NCBI GenBank assembly: GCA_023666975.1
Contig: JAMPAW010000011.1
Span: 1-34,257 of the forward strand
Direction: 5' to 3'
DNA length: 34,257 nucleotides
DNA from: Clostridium sp.
GTDB taxonomy: Bacteria > Bacillota_A > Clostridia > Lachnospirales > Lachnospiraceae
The notes under the pieces were generated by a model that made no database searches, was not told the DNA's origin, and saw only the letters and a program-made list of their open reading frames with translations. Below, piece by piece: positions 1-7,613 of the stretch. Positions within the stretch are counted from its first letter, which is position 1. Each line of letters begins with the position of its first letter. Both the position numbers and the translations under genes were made by a program.

Positions 1-29
1 GCAATCAATTTCGTTCGCGAGTATAACAT

Positions 30-191
30 GACGAGCCAGAGCGCAGAAATTTATTCCCGCAAGCAATGAGCCAAGCAGCCACGCTTGCGTGGATATTTGG
101 CGAATGCTGCAAGGTCAATATCCCGTTGCTTGCAGCGGGGTATTTGATCTTTCAGGATCATGGCGATAAAAAATATTAAGCGATTGCCCTG
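30..191 (+). repeat. Structured intergenic repeat, long copy
   Basis: Two blocks, 30-55 and 163-191, recur in inverted orientation at 4277-4302 (25 of 26 bases match) and 4232-4260 (29 of 29 match). Here they enclose about 107 bp; the second copy has only 16 bp between them. The extra core folds well. GCCAA 70-74 pairs with TTGGC 97-101 around a CCACG/CGTGG hairpin (79-83/88-92). A second hairpin pairs 118-129 with 132-143 using two G-T pairs. GCAAGCAA (59-66) can alternatively pair with TTGCTTGC (126-133). No coding frame is evident. It is either a small mobile repeat or a structured RNA or DNA element; function unknown. Confidence 0.7.
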
Positions 192-250
192 TCAAATGAC
201 TGCATTAAATCAAAAGCGAACTTTTCTTTTTTCCCACAATCTGTTATGAT

Positions 251-378
251 AGGAGCACATACAGGCGCAGCCTGCGCCAAAAATCACGTCAGGCAGCATT
301 CTTTGCACCGTTTAGGCAGCTGCCGGCAAAGAATACGCTGTATATAAGCATTCCTATAGAGAATGAAATTTTTGAACT
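251..378 (+). ncRNA. Candidate bridge RNA of the IS110 element
   Basis: This stretch between the putative left end and the transposase promoter is rich in hairpins. GGCGCA 264-269 pairs with TGCGCC 273-278. A 9-bp perfect stem (298-306/326-334) closes an asymmetric internal loop (307-314) and a GGCAGCTGCC palindrome (315-324). A short CATTC/GAATG stem lies at 349-353/361-365. IS110 recombinases are known to use a bridge RNA encoded in the non-coding end upstream of the transposase, with guide sequences in internal loops. The TATGAT at 245-250 would be its -10 box. Boundaries and function are inferred. Confidence 0.35.
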
Positions 379-406
379 TTGAAAAAATAAAATCTCCCCG
401 TATGAT
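379..406 (+). promoter_or_regulatory. Putative transposase promoter
   Basis: TTGAAA at 379-384 and TATGAT at 401-406 are separated by 16 bp, a good sigma-A type match. The predicted start would fall near 413, leaving a leader of about 45 nt before the transposase ATG. A ribosome binding site AAAGGAG lies at 442-448. Confidence 0.5.
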
Positions 407-459
407 GTATATGAGTTTGACGACTTAATACACCGAAAAACAAAGGAGATTTTATAACA

Positions 460-1761
460 ATGAAAGTAAAGTATGAAGACCGCCTGAAACAAAAATTACT
501 CGCAATCACAACTGACACCCTTGTAGTCGGCGTAGATATCGCCAAAAACTACCAGTGGGCAAGGTTTGTTGATTTCAGGGGAATAGAGCATAGCCGTGCC
601 CTGAAATTTAAAAACAGCAAAGGCGGCTTTGAGACCATCTTAGCAAGAATCCGGGAGATATGCAAGGCAGAAAATTTTGTAAAAGTTGTTGTCGGAATGG
701 AACCGACAGGACATTACTGGAAGGCGTTCGCAAACTGGCTGGAAAAGCAAGAGGACCTTGAAGTTGTCCTTGTGAATCCATATGCGACGAAACAGGCAAA
801 AGAACTGGATGACAACAGCCAGACAAAGTCTGATAAAAAGGATGCACTTACGATTGCAAAACTGGTGAAAGACGGGCGTTATTTTGAACTGTACCTGCCC
901 CATGACATTTATGCAGAACTGCGTGGACTGTCCACGACCAGAACGGGTCTGAACAGGCGGAAAAACGCATTGAAGAATACGATCACAGCGGTGATGGATG
1001 AGTTTTTTCCGGAATATGCGGAAGTGTTTAAGTGTCCGCTTTCGGGCAAAGCATCGCGGCATATATTGAAGAACTGTCCATTTCCCAGATATATCATTGG
1101 ACTTGGTAAAGACGGTGTCACAGAAGAGATTAAAAAAGCCGTAAAGAGGACTGTGGGGAGAAAGAAAGCCGAACAGCTCGTAGAGGCAGCAATGGATTCT
1201 ATCGGGGTGGACTATGGTGAGGAGGCAGCAAGGCTGAAACTGCGGCTGATGCTGGAAGAACTGGAACTGCTGGAAAAGCAGACGGAAGAACTTGAGGAGC
1301 AGATGAAAGCCGCATTGCAGAAAACAGACTATGCAGAGTTTCTGTTAAGCATAAAAGGGATTGGAGTTGTAACACTGGCTGCCTGTCTTGGAGAGCTTGG
1401 CGACCCGGCAAGGTTTGAAAACCCACGCCAGATGAGCCGTATGGCAGGATATAACCTTGTAGAGGACAGTTCCGGCAAGAACAAAAGCGGGACAAAAATA
1501 TCCAAGAGAGGGAGAAAGAACCTTCGGAATGTGCTATATCAGATGGCGCTTACGATGGTTGCGACAAATGAAGAGATGAAACAGTTATATCATTACCTGA
1601 AAACGAGGGAGAAAGAGCCTCTGCGGAAGATGCAGGCGCTGATTGTGGTCAGTAAGAAGATACTGGTCTTGATTCATACGTTAGCGAAGAAGAAGGAAAG
1701 CTACGATCCGGAGAAGGTATTCGGATATGTCCGCAGGGAGCAGCTAAAAGCGGCTGCCTAA
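460..1761 (+). CDS. IS110-family transposase (DEDD recombinase)
   Basis: This 433-residue protein catalyses movement of the element. The N-terminal RuvC-like domain shows the DEDD residues D26 (VVGVDIAKN), E81 (VVGMEPTGHYW), D125 and D128 (KSDKKDAL). A coiled-coil linker spans about 255-290. The C-terminal transposase_20 domain (about 290-370) includes the helix-hairpin-helix-like LLSIKGIGVVTLAACLGELG and a conserved SSGKNKSG segment; S337 or S338 is the likely catalytic serine. The length is typical and all key residues are present, so the gene looks intact. A ribosome binding site AAAGGAG lies 11 nt before the ATG. Family assignment is firm; the IS110 versus IS1111 subgroup was not resolved. 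Confidence 0.93.
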   Translation: MKVKYEDRLKQKLLAITTDTLVVGVDIAKNYQWARFVDFRGIEHSRALKFKNSKGGFETILARIREICKAENFVKVVVGMEPTGHYWKAFANWLEKQEDLEVVLVNPYATKQAKELDDNSQTKSDKKDALTIAKLVKDGRYFELYLPHDIYAELRGLSTTRTGLNRRKNALKNTITAVMDEFFPEYAEVFKCPLSGKASRHILKNCPFPRYIIGLGKDGVTEEIKKAVKRTVGRKKAEQLVEAAMDSIGVDYGEEAARLKLRLMLEELELLEKQTEELEEQMKAALQKTDYAEFLLSIKGIGVVTLAACLGELGDPARFENPRQMSRMAGYNLVEDSSGKNKSGTKISKRGRKNLRNVLYQMALTMVATNEEMKQLYHYLKTREKEPLRKMQALIVVSKKILVLIHTLAKKKESYDPEKVFGYVRREQLKAAA

Positions 1762-1781
1762 AAATAAAGTGAGCCGGTAAT

Positions 1782-1852
1782 GGCACGGGGACAAGGAGGA
1801 GTCCTCCATCAGCCCAAAGAGGCAGCAATCAAGCACAAGACTGCCCCGTGCC
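1782..1852 (+). other. Structured 3' non-coding segment of the IS110 element
   Basis: About 20 nt after the transposase stop, GGCACGGGG (1782-1790) pairs perfectly with CCCCGTGCC (1844-1852), enclosing a GGAGG/CCTCC hairpin (1795-1799/1803-1807). A competing pairing joins GGCAG (1821-1825) to CTGCC (1841-1845). The distal stem is followed by only three T residues, so it is a poor intrinsic terminator. IS1111-type relatives carry their guide RNA on this side, so this is an alternative bridge-RNA candidate. It could also simply protect the transcript end. The rest of the gap to aroC (1853-2043) holds a CATCCA/TGGATG hairpin at 1957-1972 and a TTGACA at 2009-2014. Confidence 0.4.
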
Positions 1853-2043
1853 TTTATCCATAAAGCAGAATGAAGGAATGTCAGGGCACAGACCCAGCGA
1901 GAACTGATAGGGTAAGCGAATGGATATAGATCGGCAGAACACATCACCAATCATTCCATCCATTTATGGATGATGATATAAAACTTTAAAAATATATCGG
2001 GAGATATATTGACAAATTTCAAATTTTGAGATAGGAGGGCAAT

Positions 2044-3150
2044 ATGGCAGGATCAACATTGGGAACTATTTTCAGGATATCGACATGGGGAGAATCCCAC
2101 GGCAAAGCAGTGGGGGTGGTTATCGACGGTTGTCCGGCCGGTCTTCCTCTTTCCGAGGAGGATATCCAACCCTTTTTAAACCGCAGGAAACCCGGCCAGT
2201 CTATCTATTCAACGCCTAGAAATGAAGAGGATACCGTAGAAATTTTATCCGGTACATTTGAGGGAAAAACCACGGGAACACCGCTTTCGATGATTGTTTA
2301 CAACAAAACACAGCGCTCTTCCGATTACAGTGAAATTGCTTCGTACTATCGTCCAGGACATGCCGATTATACGTTTGATGCCAAGTACGGTTTTCGTGAT
2401 TATCGAGGCGGCGGACGCTCCTCGGCACGCGAAACCATTGCCCGGGTGGCCGCCGGTGCCGTTGCGGTCAAGATTTTAAACCAGCTGGGAATAACCTTTA
2501 CGACCTTTACACGCTCTATCGGGGAGATTGAGATTGATGAAGCCCGGTTTGACGCACTGGAAATCTTCAACAACAAACTCTATATGCCGGATGCCGAAGC
2601 CGCCGCCATGGCAGGCGACTATGTTGTTCAGATGACAAAGGAGCACAATTCTGTCGGCGGCTGCGTAGAAGCAAGAATCAACGGCGTTCCGGCAGGTCTG
2701 GGAGACACCGTATTTGAAAAGCTTGATGCGAATCTTGCAAAAGCCGTTATGTCTATCGGTGCCGTAAAATGCGTAGAGATAGGAGAGGGTAAAAGAGCTG
2801 CCACTTTATTAGGCTCTGAGAATAACGATGCGTTTGTCATAGAGGAAGGCGGAACCACAGTGACCAAATCCTCCAATCACGCCGGCGGTATTCTAGGCGG
2901 TATCAGTGACGGTTCCGAAATACGTCTGCGGGCAACATTCAAACCCACTCCGTCTATTTTGAAAACCCAGCACACGGTCAACAAAAACAACGAGAATATT
3001 GATGTTTCGATCAAGGGACGCCACGACCCTATTGTTGTTCCCAGAGCCGTTGTTGTGGTCGAAGCCATGTCCGCACTGACCATATTAGATGCATTACTGC
3101 TGAATATGACCGCTACGTTAGACGGTATTCAGCATTTTTACCAAAAATGA
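2044..3150 (+). CDS. aroC: Chorismate synthase
   Basis: AroC converts 5-enolpyruvylshikimate-3-phosphate to chorismate in the cytoplasm, using reduced FMN; it is the last shikimate-pathway step. The 368 residues cover the full family length. All three signatures are visible: WGESHGKAVGVVIDGCPAG near residues 15-33, RDYRGGGRSSARETIARVA near 120-138, and RHDPIVVPRAVVVVEAMSAL near the C-terminus. GGAGGG (2034-2039) precedes the ATG closely. The gene stands alone between the IS110 element and a strong terminator, so no other aromatic-pathway gene is linked here. No complete promoter is seen directly upstream. Expression may come from read-through of the insertion sequence or a promoter created by it. 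Confidence 0.97.
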   Translation: MAGSTLGTIFRISTWGESHGKAVGVVIDGCPAGLPLSEEDIQPFLNRRKPGQSIYSTPRNEEDTVEILSGTFEGKTTGTPLSMIVYNKTQRSSDYSEIASYYRPGHADYTFDAKYGFRDYRGGGRSSARETIARVAAGAVAVKILNQLGITFTTFTRSIGEIEIDEARFDALEIFNNKLYMPDAEAAAMAGDYVVQMTKEHNSVGGCVEARINGVPAGLGDTVFEKLDANLAKAVMSIGAVKCVEIGEGKRAATLLGSENNDAFVIEEGGTTVTKSSNHAGGILGGISDGSEIRLRATFKPTPSILKTQHTVNKNNENIDVSIKGRHDPIVVPRAVVVVEAMSALTILDALLLNMTATLDGIQHFYQK

Positions 3151-3170
3151 TAAACATATTTCCTTTATAC

Positions 3171-3213
3171 AAAATAAGGGAATTTCTCAAAAACAGAGAA
3201 ATTCCCTTATTTT
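3171..3213. terminator. Bidirectional terminator between aroC and the CAP protein gene
   Basis: A perfect 18-bp inverted repeat (3171-3188/3196-3213) with a 7-nt loop has A-rich and T-rich outer ends, so it can end transcription from both sides. It abuts the stop codon of the minus-strand gene at 3214 and lies about 20 bp after the aroC stop. Confidence 0.93.
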
Positions 3214-4149
3214 CTATTTGGTCTGTACCACAATCGCCACCCAGTATTGATGACCACCGGCATCCGTATACGATGCAACACTGATTGCATTGGCACCTTT
3301 TTGCATTAAGACATTCGCATTGCTGTCTGACATCCAGCTGACCGCCGCCTGCGTTCCGTTTCTCTGTCCGCCCCAGAGAATGCACTCACCGCTCCAATAT
3401 ACGGACATTGGATAATCGTTAACCAGCACCGTACTGTAGTTTCCCCCACCTGGCCGGGTATGTGACGTCTGCATGCTCAGTTCCCATGCCCTCCTTGATG
3501 CCGCATAAGCCAGATTCGAATCGGAGGAATAATTTAACGGCGTAAGGCGTTTTAACATTCTCTGCACATTGATGTATTTGACTGCCTTTTCCTCTTCTGT
3601 TCCGGTATACTGCAATGTTCCGTTATTGGAAAAATAATATGACATATTGCCAAGTGTAATATGGACATTCGTCACCCTGACACCGTCCTTGGCAAAATAG
3701 TACACATTGTTATCGACAGCCTTCAATCCGGTCTGTAATACCCCTTTTGCATTGGCATAATAGTAGTTATTCTGGTATTTAATCCAGCCGGTCACCATTA
3801 CTCCTTTTTTCGTAAAATAATACCTTTTCTTTTTAATGGTTTTCATGCCGGTAACCCGGATACCGTTCTTATCGAGATAATATTTTTTTCCTTTATAGGT
3901 GAGCCACCCTGTCTTGCGATAGCCCTTCTTGTTAAAATAATAATATCTGCCATCAATCTTCACCCACTGATTCCGATAATATTCTGTTCCTTCCGCATTG
4001 GTGGTATAACGGTAGTTTTTACCTGTTTTTACCCATTTTGCCTCTGCGGACACTGAAGGGACAAGTATTATTGCTCCCAACAGTAACAGCAGCATTATCC
4101 ATATTTTCCCTTCGGGCATTAATTTTCTTGTTATTCGCCGTTTCATCAT
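3214..4149 (-). CDS. Secreted CAP-domain protein with wall-binding repeats
   Basis: The 311-residue protein has a basic start, a hydrophobic signal peptide (about residues 15-36, ending VSAEA) and some six tandem aromatic/glycine repeats of the choline-binding or glucan-binding type (about 37-180, e.g. GRYYYFNKKGYRKTGW). A C-terminal CAP/SCP-like domain (about 185-311) follows. The CAP domain keeps a histidine in the SHTRPGG motif, GECI in place of the usual GENI, and the terminal YWVAIVV strand. It is probably exported and held on the wall by the repeats; CAP-domain activity in bacteria is poorly defined. It has its own promoter and is related in layout to the next minus-strand gene at 4466-5455. 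Confidence 0.85.
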   Translation of the reverse strand: MMKRRITRKLMPEGKIWIMLLLLLGAIILVPSVSAEAKWVKTGKNYRYTTNAEGTEYYRNQWVKIDGRYYYFNKKGYRKTGWLTYKGKKYYLDKNGIRVTGMKTIKKKRYYFTKKGVMVTGWIKYQNNYYYANAKGVLQTGLKAVDNNVYYFAKDGVRVTNVHITLGNMSYYFSNNGTLQYTGTEEEKAVKYINVQRMLKRLTPLNYSSDSNLAYAASRRAWELSMQTSHTRPGGGNYSTVLVNDYPMSVYWSGECILWGGQRNGTQAAVSWMSDSNANVLMQKGANAISVASYTDAGGHQYWVAIVVQTK

Positions 4150-4184
4150 CTTATTCTCCCTTCAGAAATATTTGTTCTAAAGCT

Positions 4185-4213
4185 ATTTTAACCTCTAATG
4201 ACCAAAAAGACAA
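4185..4213 (-). promoter_or_regulatory. Promoter of the CAP-domain gene
   Basis: On the minus strand, TTGTCT (4208-4213) and TAAAAT (4185-4190) are spaced by exactly 17 bp, about 35 bp upstream of the ATG. A GGGAG ribosome binding site lies just before the start. Confidence 0.6.
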
Positions 4214-4231
4214 GGCATCTTTTCCGCTTTG

Positions 4232-4302
4232 CAGGGCAATCGCTTAATATTTTTTATCGCTATTAAAGTCTCGATAAATAAATTTCTGTGCTCTGGCTCG
4301 TC
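4232..4302 (-). repeat. Structured intergenic repeat, short copy
   Basis: This copy contains the same flanking blocks as 30-191, in inverted orientation: 4277-4302 matches 30-55 with one mismatch and 4232-4260 matches 163-191 exactly. Only 16 bp lie between them, where the first copy has a 107-bp hairpin-rich core. It sits about 20 bp upstream of the CAP gene promoter. The remaining gap, 4303-4465, shows no gene or clear structure. Confidence 0.7.
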
Positions 4303-4465
4303 TCTTACATTTTCTTCCATGAGAATATATCTGCTTGGTTTTTATATTTGAGAATTGTCCGAAACCAGAATGTCTCTGCCTCTGCTCGTAACCTACGGCT
4401 TTCAGAGAAACTTATGTTTTTCAAGGTGTCCGTTGTACAATATCGTTTTGAATGACAGGGAACGA

Positions 4466-5455
4466 TTACGGAAGGATAAAAATCAGGTCATAATAGCAGA
4501 TACCTTCCTGCTCATAAACGCCCATTCCCACCTCCAGAGTACCTGCTTCCTGCAAAAGCTGCAGCAGATTCCGGTCCTTTCCCATATCTTCAATGAGACG
4601 CTCAATACTATATCCTTCTATGCCTCCATAGGACAGCTCATAGCCGCCGTTGCAGGAAACCCCTCTCTGGTTCAGCAGGCTTCTCAGCACCCCGGCAGAA
4701 TCCGCACCCTGTACATATCCGTTTAACAGTTCTGCCGCCCTTAAAATTGCACAGGACTGCACCTTTCCATTCAGCGGTATTGCTTCCCTGCCGTTCTCTG
4801 TTCGTATCCCGTTCATAAACTCATAAACCGGATACAGCGCAGTTGCATTTTCGTCTATCGTGCCGTCTCCGTTAAATACATAGGTCACACCGTCAATCGC
4901 CTGCACGCAGTCGCTGACACGAACTCCGTCCTGGTTCAGATAATATCGATATCCGTCCACCACCAGGAAACCGGTCATCACTACTCCGTTGTCGTCCGCG
5001 TAATACCAGTTATCCTCCGACTTAAACCAGCCACGTACCAGCTCTGCACTGGCATCAAAAAAATAGCGCTGATTTTCATCGTCCACAAAACCGGTCTGAA
5101 TACGTCCCGTGTCATCAGTAACATAAAAAACCTTCTTTGTGCGGATCACCCCGCCGGTTATCCGTCCTTCCTTATCTGCATAATAATATGCATCTTCCTC
5201 CGGAACATAGAATTTCCCGGTTTCCAGATACCCCTTTTCGTTAAAATAGTACCGCTGTCCATCGATCTCCTTAAAACCCACTGCAAATTCGCCTTCCTGC
5301 TCCTCGTAACGGGTTCCCTCACGATCCTCCACCCACGAAGCTGACGAGTGAAAAGCCGTGCCAAGCACCACAGCCATTACACAGGTCAATACTGCCAATG
5401 CCGTTTTGGGAGCACGGTATATAATCCTATTGTTCTTCTGTCTATTCCTCATCAT
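4466..5455 (-). CDS. Wall-binding-repeat protein with degenerate CAP-like domain
   Basis: This 329-residue exported protein has an N-terminal membrane or signal segment (about residues 16-38, ending FHSSASW). About seven aromatic/glycine repeats of the choline-binding type follow (about 40-205, e.g. GQRYYFNEKGYLETGKF). The C-terminal region (about 208-329) resembles a CAP domain in its first helix (YEFMNGIRTENGREAIPL) and last strands, but the conserved histidine and GENI-type motif are absent. Its start overlaps the end of the permease gene by 14 nt, so it is co-transcribed and probably translationally coupled with the ABC transporter. It may act with, or be exported beside, that system. The call is firm for the repeats and weaker for the C-terminal domain. 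Confidence 0.75.
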   Translation of the reverse strand: MMRNRQKNNRIIYRAPKTALAVLTCVMAVVLGTAFHSSASWVEDREGTRYEEQEGEFAVGFKEIDGQRYYFNEKGYLETGKFYVPEEDAYYYADKEGRITGGVIRTKKVFYVTDDTGRIQTGFVDDENQRYFFDASAELVRGWFKSEDNWYYADDNGVVMTGFLVVDGYRYYLNQDGVRVSDCVQAIDGVTYVFNGDGTIDENATALYPVYEFMNGIRTENGREAIPLNGKVQSCAILRAAELLNGYVQGADSAGVLRSLLNQRGVSCNGGYELSYGGIEGYSIERLIEDMGKDRNLLQLLQEAGTLEVGMGVYEQEGICYYDLIFILP

Positions 5456-7613
5456 TTTCTTCCTCTTGCTCTATTCTCTCCCGGTCCTGCCCCTGCTTGG
5501 AAGCGTACCGCTTCGTTAAGAGCATAATTCCTACATTTTTCTTTCTCAGCAGCAGTACCGCAATGCCAATCAGCAAAATGCAAACAGGTACCACGATAAT
5601 GGTTACTGCTTTAATGATAAACTGCGCAGTATTCGGATAGAATGCGGTCTGACTTCCCACATCTTTTCCCTCAATCCACACTGTCGCCTGCGTCCCGGTC
5701 AGCTTCTGCAAAACCTCCACAAAAAATCTTCTGTTTGCCCCCAGGGACTCCGCATCGGCTTCCTGATTAAATAGTATATTGGAAGTAATCAACAGCAGAG
5801 AACCCTCTTCCGGATTGGCAGCACAGGAAGCCACACTGAACGGCCCACTAATATCCCCGTCCGCCCTGGCCGTCAAATTGTCAAAATCCGTCACCTTTGA
5901 AAAAGAGCTGGCACTGGTTGTCAAAATATCCGTAGAGACATAGCCATTGGCCGAACCGCCCTTCAATATTCCTTTACTGGTCATCGTAAACACATTTAAA
6001 CGTTCATTTACGATATCCACAGTGTAATCCGTAGACTCCATTTTGGGAACAATGTAATTCGGCGTATCATACAAATAACGTCCCTGTTCTGTCTCAATGA
6101 CAATTCCTGCCTGCACGTCTAATCCATATTCCTTCAAAAACGCATACAGATTGTCCAGTTCCTCATTTAACGGGTCCAGAATAACGGAAAGCTTTCCCCC
6201 TTCCTGCAGATAGACCCGAAGAACACTCAATTCCTCCTCAGTGAAATCCACCTGCGGTGAATTAATCAAGACCGCCTTATCATCATCAGAAAACGTCTGC
6301 TCCAGTTTGGCAGCCTGCTCCGGCAAATCCAACTCTTCCAATTCATAGTTATTTAACCGCATAAGGTTTGTAAAATCAGAATTCAGCGTTTCCTCCCCAT
6401 GCCCGGAGATAACGCATATCTTATCGGCAACCTCGGAATTTGTATACAGTATTGCCCTTGTAAGCTGCTCCTCGATATTCAGGATACTCTGATAAGAATA
6501 TGTAGAGGTCTGCGTCGTCACAATATAATCTTCCGAGTTTAGATAAATGGAACGTTCACCGCAGACTACCAGCATACTGGATTCCTTGACAGACCAGATA
6601 TCCGAGAGATACTGCGCACGAAATACAGGGTCCTCCGGCTGCACATAATGCACTTCTATATTTTCGTTCAAATCCATATATGCGTTCATCAACTCATGAT
6701 AGGTGGCATTTGCACGGCTTCTTGCTCCCAGATAATATATATCCGTCGGCTTGGAAATGGACGCAACCCTCTCCTTTGTCTCATCGGAAAGAGTCAGCAG
6801 CCTCTCCGCCGTAAAATCATATACCTTCGTATACGTCAAACAAGCCGTGCCTGCTACAGCGGCCAAAGCAATAACGGATACGGCATATAGGACAATCTGC
6901 TTCCGGCTCTGTCTCCGGCTTTCAAGAGAAATCCAGGTAAGCACAAAAAAGCCGATAACGATGAGCAGCATAAAGATGACATCGCCGCTTCTGATAATAC
7001 CGGAAACCATATCAAAATATTTGTTATAGGGAGAAATTTCATGAAAAAATGTATAGGCCGCATCATAATCGGCCAAAACAGCCTCTATCAACCGCTCCAG
7101 CAGAATAATTCCGTAAACCGCATAGCTAAACACAGCCGCTAAAACAGCATTCGTTGTCAGCGATGAAATAAACATCCCTACGGACAATAATGCCAGCACC
7201 AGCAGGCAGCCTCCGATATAGCTTCCCGCCACAAAGCGGACACTCATCTCCCCGCAAAAAGAGATTGCCACAGGATAGATAACGCTGAACACAACCGGCA
7301 GCAGTACATAAACGACAGTTGCCAGATACTTGCCTGCCAGAATAGAAAATGGCGATATCGGTGCCGTAAACAGCAGTTGGTCTGTTCTGCTCCTTCTCTC
7401 CTCAGCAAACAGGCGCATCGTACAAAAAGGGATAACTGCCACTACCACCAAAAAGCTGTACCGCATAACATAATATCCAAACTGCGTGCTATAGGTTCCA
7501 AGACAATTTACCACAAAGAAAATTGCAGTAACCAGAAAGAACATTCCGTAATACAGATAGGCAAACAGAGAGCTATAATACATTTTTAATTCCTTCTTAA
7601 ATATTGCCCACAT
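5442..7613 (-). CDS. ABC-2 permease fused to a GldG-like auxiliary domain
   Basis: The 723-residue membrane protein has an N-terminal ABC-2 permease of about six transmembrane segments (residues 1-230, with the family pattern RLFAEERRSRTDQLLFTAPI near 67-86). A further membrane helix lies near 240-260. A large extracytoplasmic domain of the GldG/ABC-auxiliary type (about 265-665, e.g. ICVISGHGEETL) is followed by a C-terminal membrane helix (about 672-695) and a short acidic tail. In Bacteroidetes GldF and GldG are separate gliding-linked subunits; here they are one chain, as in related clostridial proteins. The start codon directly abuts the ATPase stop. The substrate is unknown; an envelope-related cargo is an inference from the downstream wall-binding protein. 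Confidence 0.85.
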   Translation of the reverse strand: MWAIFKKELKMYYSSLFAYLYYGMFFLVTAIFFVVNCLGTYSTQFGYYVMRYSFLVVVAVIPFCTMRLFAEERRSRTDQLLFTAPISPFSILAGKYLATVVYVLLPVVFSVIYPVAISFCGEMSVRFVAGSYIGGCLLVLALLSVGMFISSLTTNAVLAAVFSYAVYGIILLERLIEAVLADYDAAYTFFHEISPYNKYFDMVSGIIRSGDVIFMLLIVIGFFVLTWISLESRRQSRKQIVLYAVSVIALAAVAGTACLTYTKVYDFTAERLLTLSDETKERVASISKPTDIYYLGARSRANATYHELMNAYMDLNENIEVHYVQPEDPVFRAQYLSDIWSVKESSMLVVCGERSIYLNSEDYIVTTQTSTYSYQSILNIEEQLTRAILYTNSEVADKICVISGHGEETLNSDFTNLMRLNNYELEELDLPEQAAKLEQTFSDDDKAVLINSPQVDFTEEELSVLRVYLQEGGKLSVILDPLNEELDNLYAFLKEYGLDVQAGIVIETEQGRYLYDTPNYIVPKMESTDYTVDIVNERLNVFTMTSKGILKGGSANGYVSTDILTTSASSFSKVTDFDNLTARADGDISGPFSVASCAANPEEGSLLLITSNILFNQEADAESLGANRRFFVEVLQKLTGTQATVWIEGKDVGSQTAFYPNTAQFIIKAVTIIVVPVCILLIGIAVLLLRKKNVGIMLLTKRYASKQGQDRERIEQEEENDEE

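Larger units (their letters stand above)
192..2031 (+). mobile_element. IS110-family insertion sequence (ends not determined)
   Basis: The element contains one DEDD transposase gene with roughly 210-270 bp of structured non-coding DNA on each side. No terminal inverted repeat or target duplication was found, as expected for IS110. The left end must lie between the intergenic repeat (ending at 191) and the transposase promoter. An isolated TATGAT at 245-250 suggests it starts near 225-245. The right end must lie before the aroC ribosome binding site at 2034. An isolated TTGACA at 2009-2014 suggests it ends a few bases after that. The span given is the outer limit. The element sits directly upstream of aroC and may have displaced its native promoter. 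Confidence 0.6.

Noticed and set aside
1..459. Partial gene at the left edge
   Set aside because: No frame with coding character enters from the edge; the region is a structured repeat followed by the IS110 flank. Short minus-strand frames at 289-545 lack ribosome binding sites.
1957..1972. CATCCA/TGGATG hairpin upstream of aroC as a terminator or riboswitch part
   Set aside because: No T run follows and there is no larger conserved architecture such as a T-box; it is a small hairpin in the transposon or intergenic DNA.
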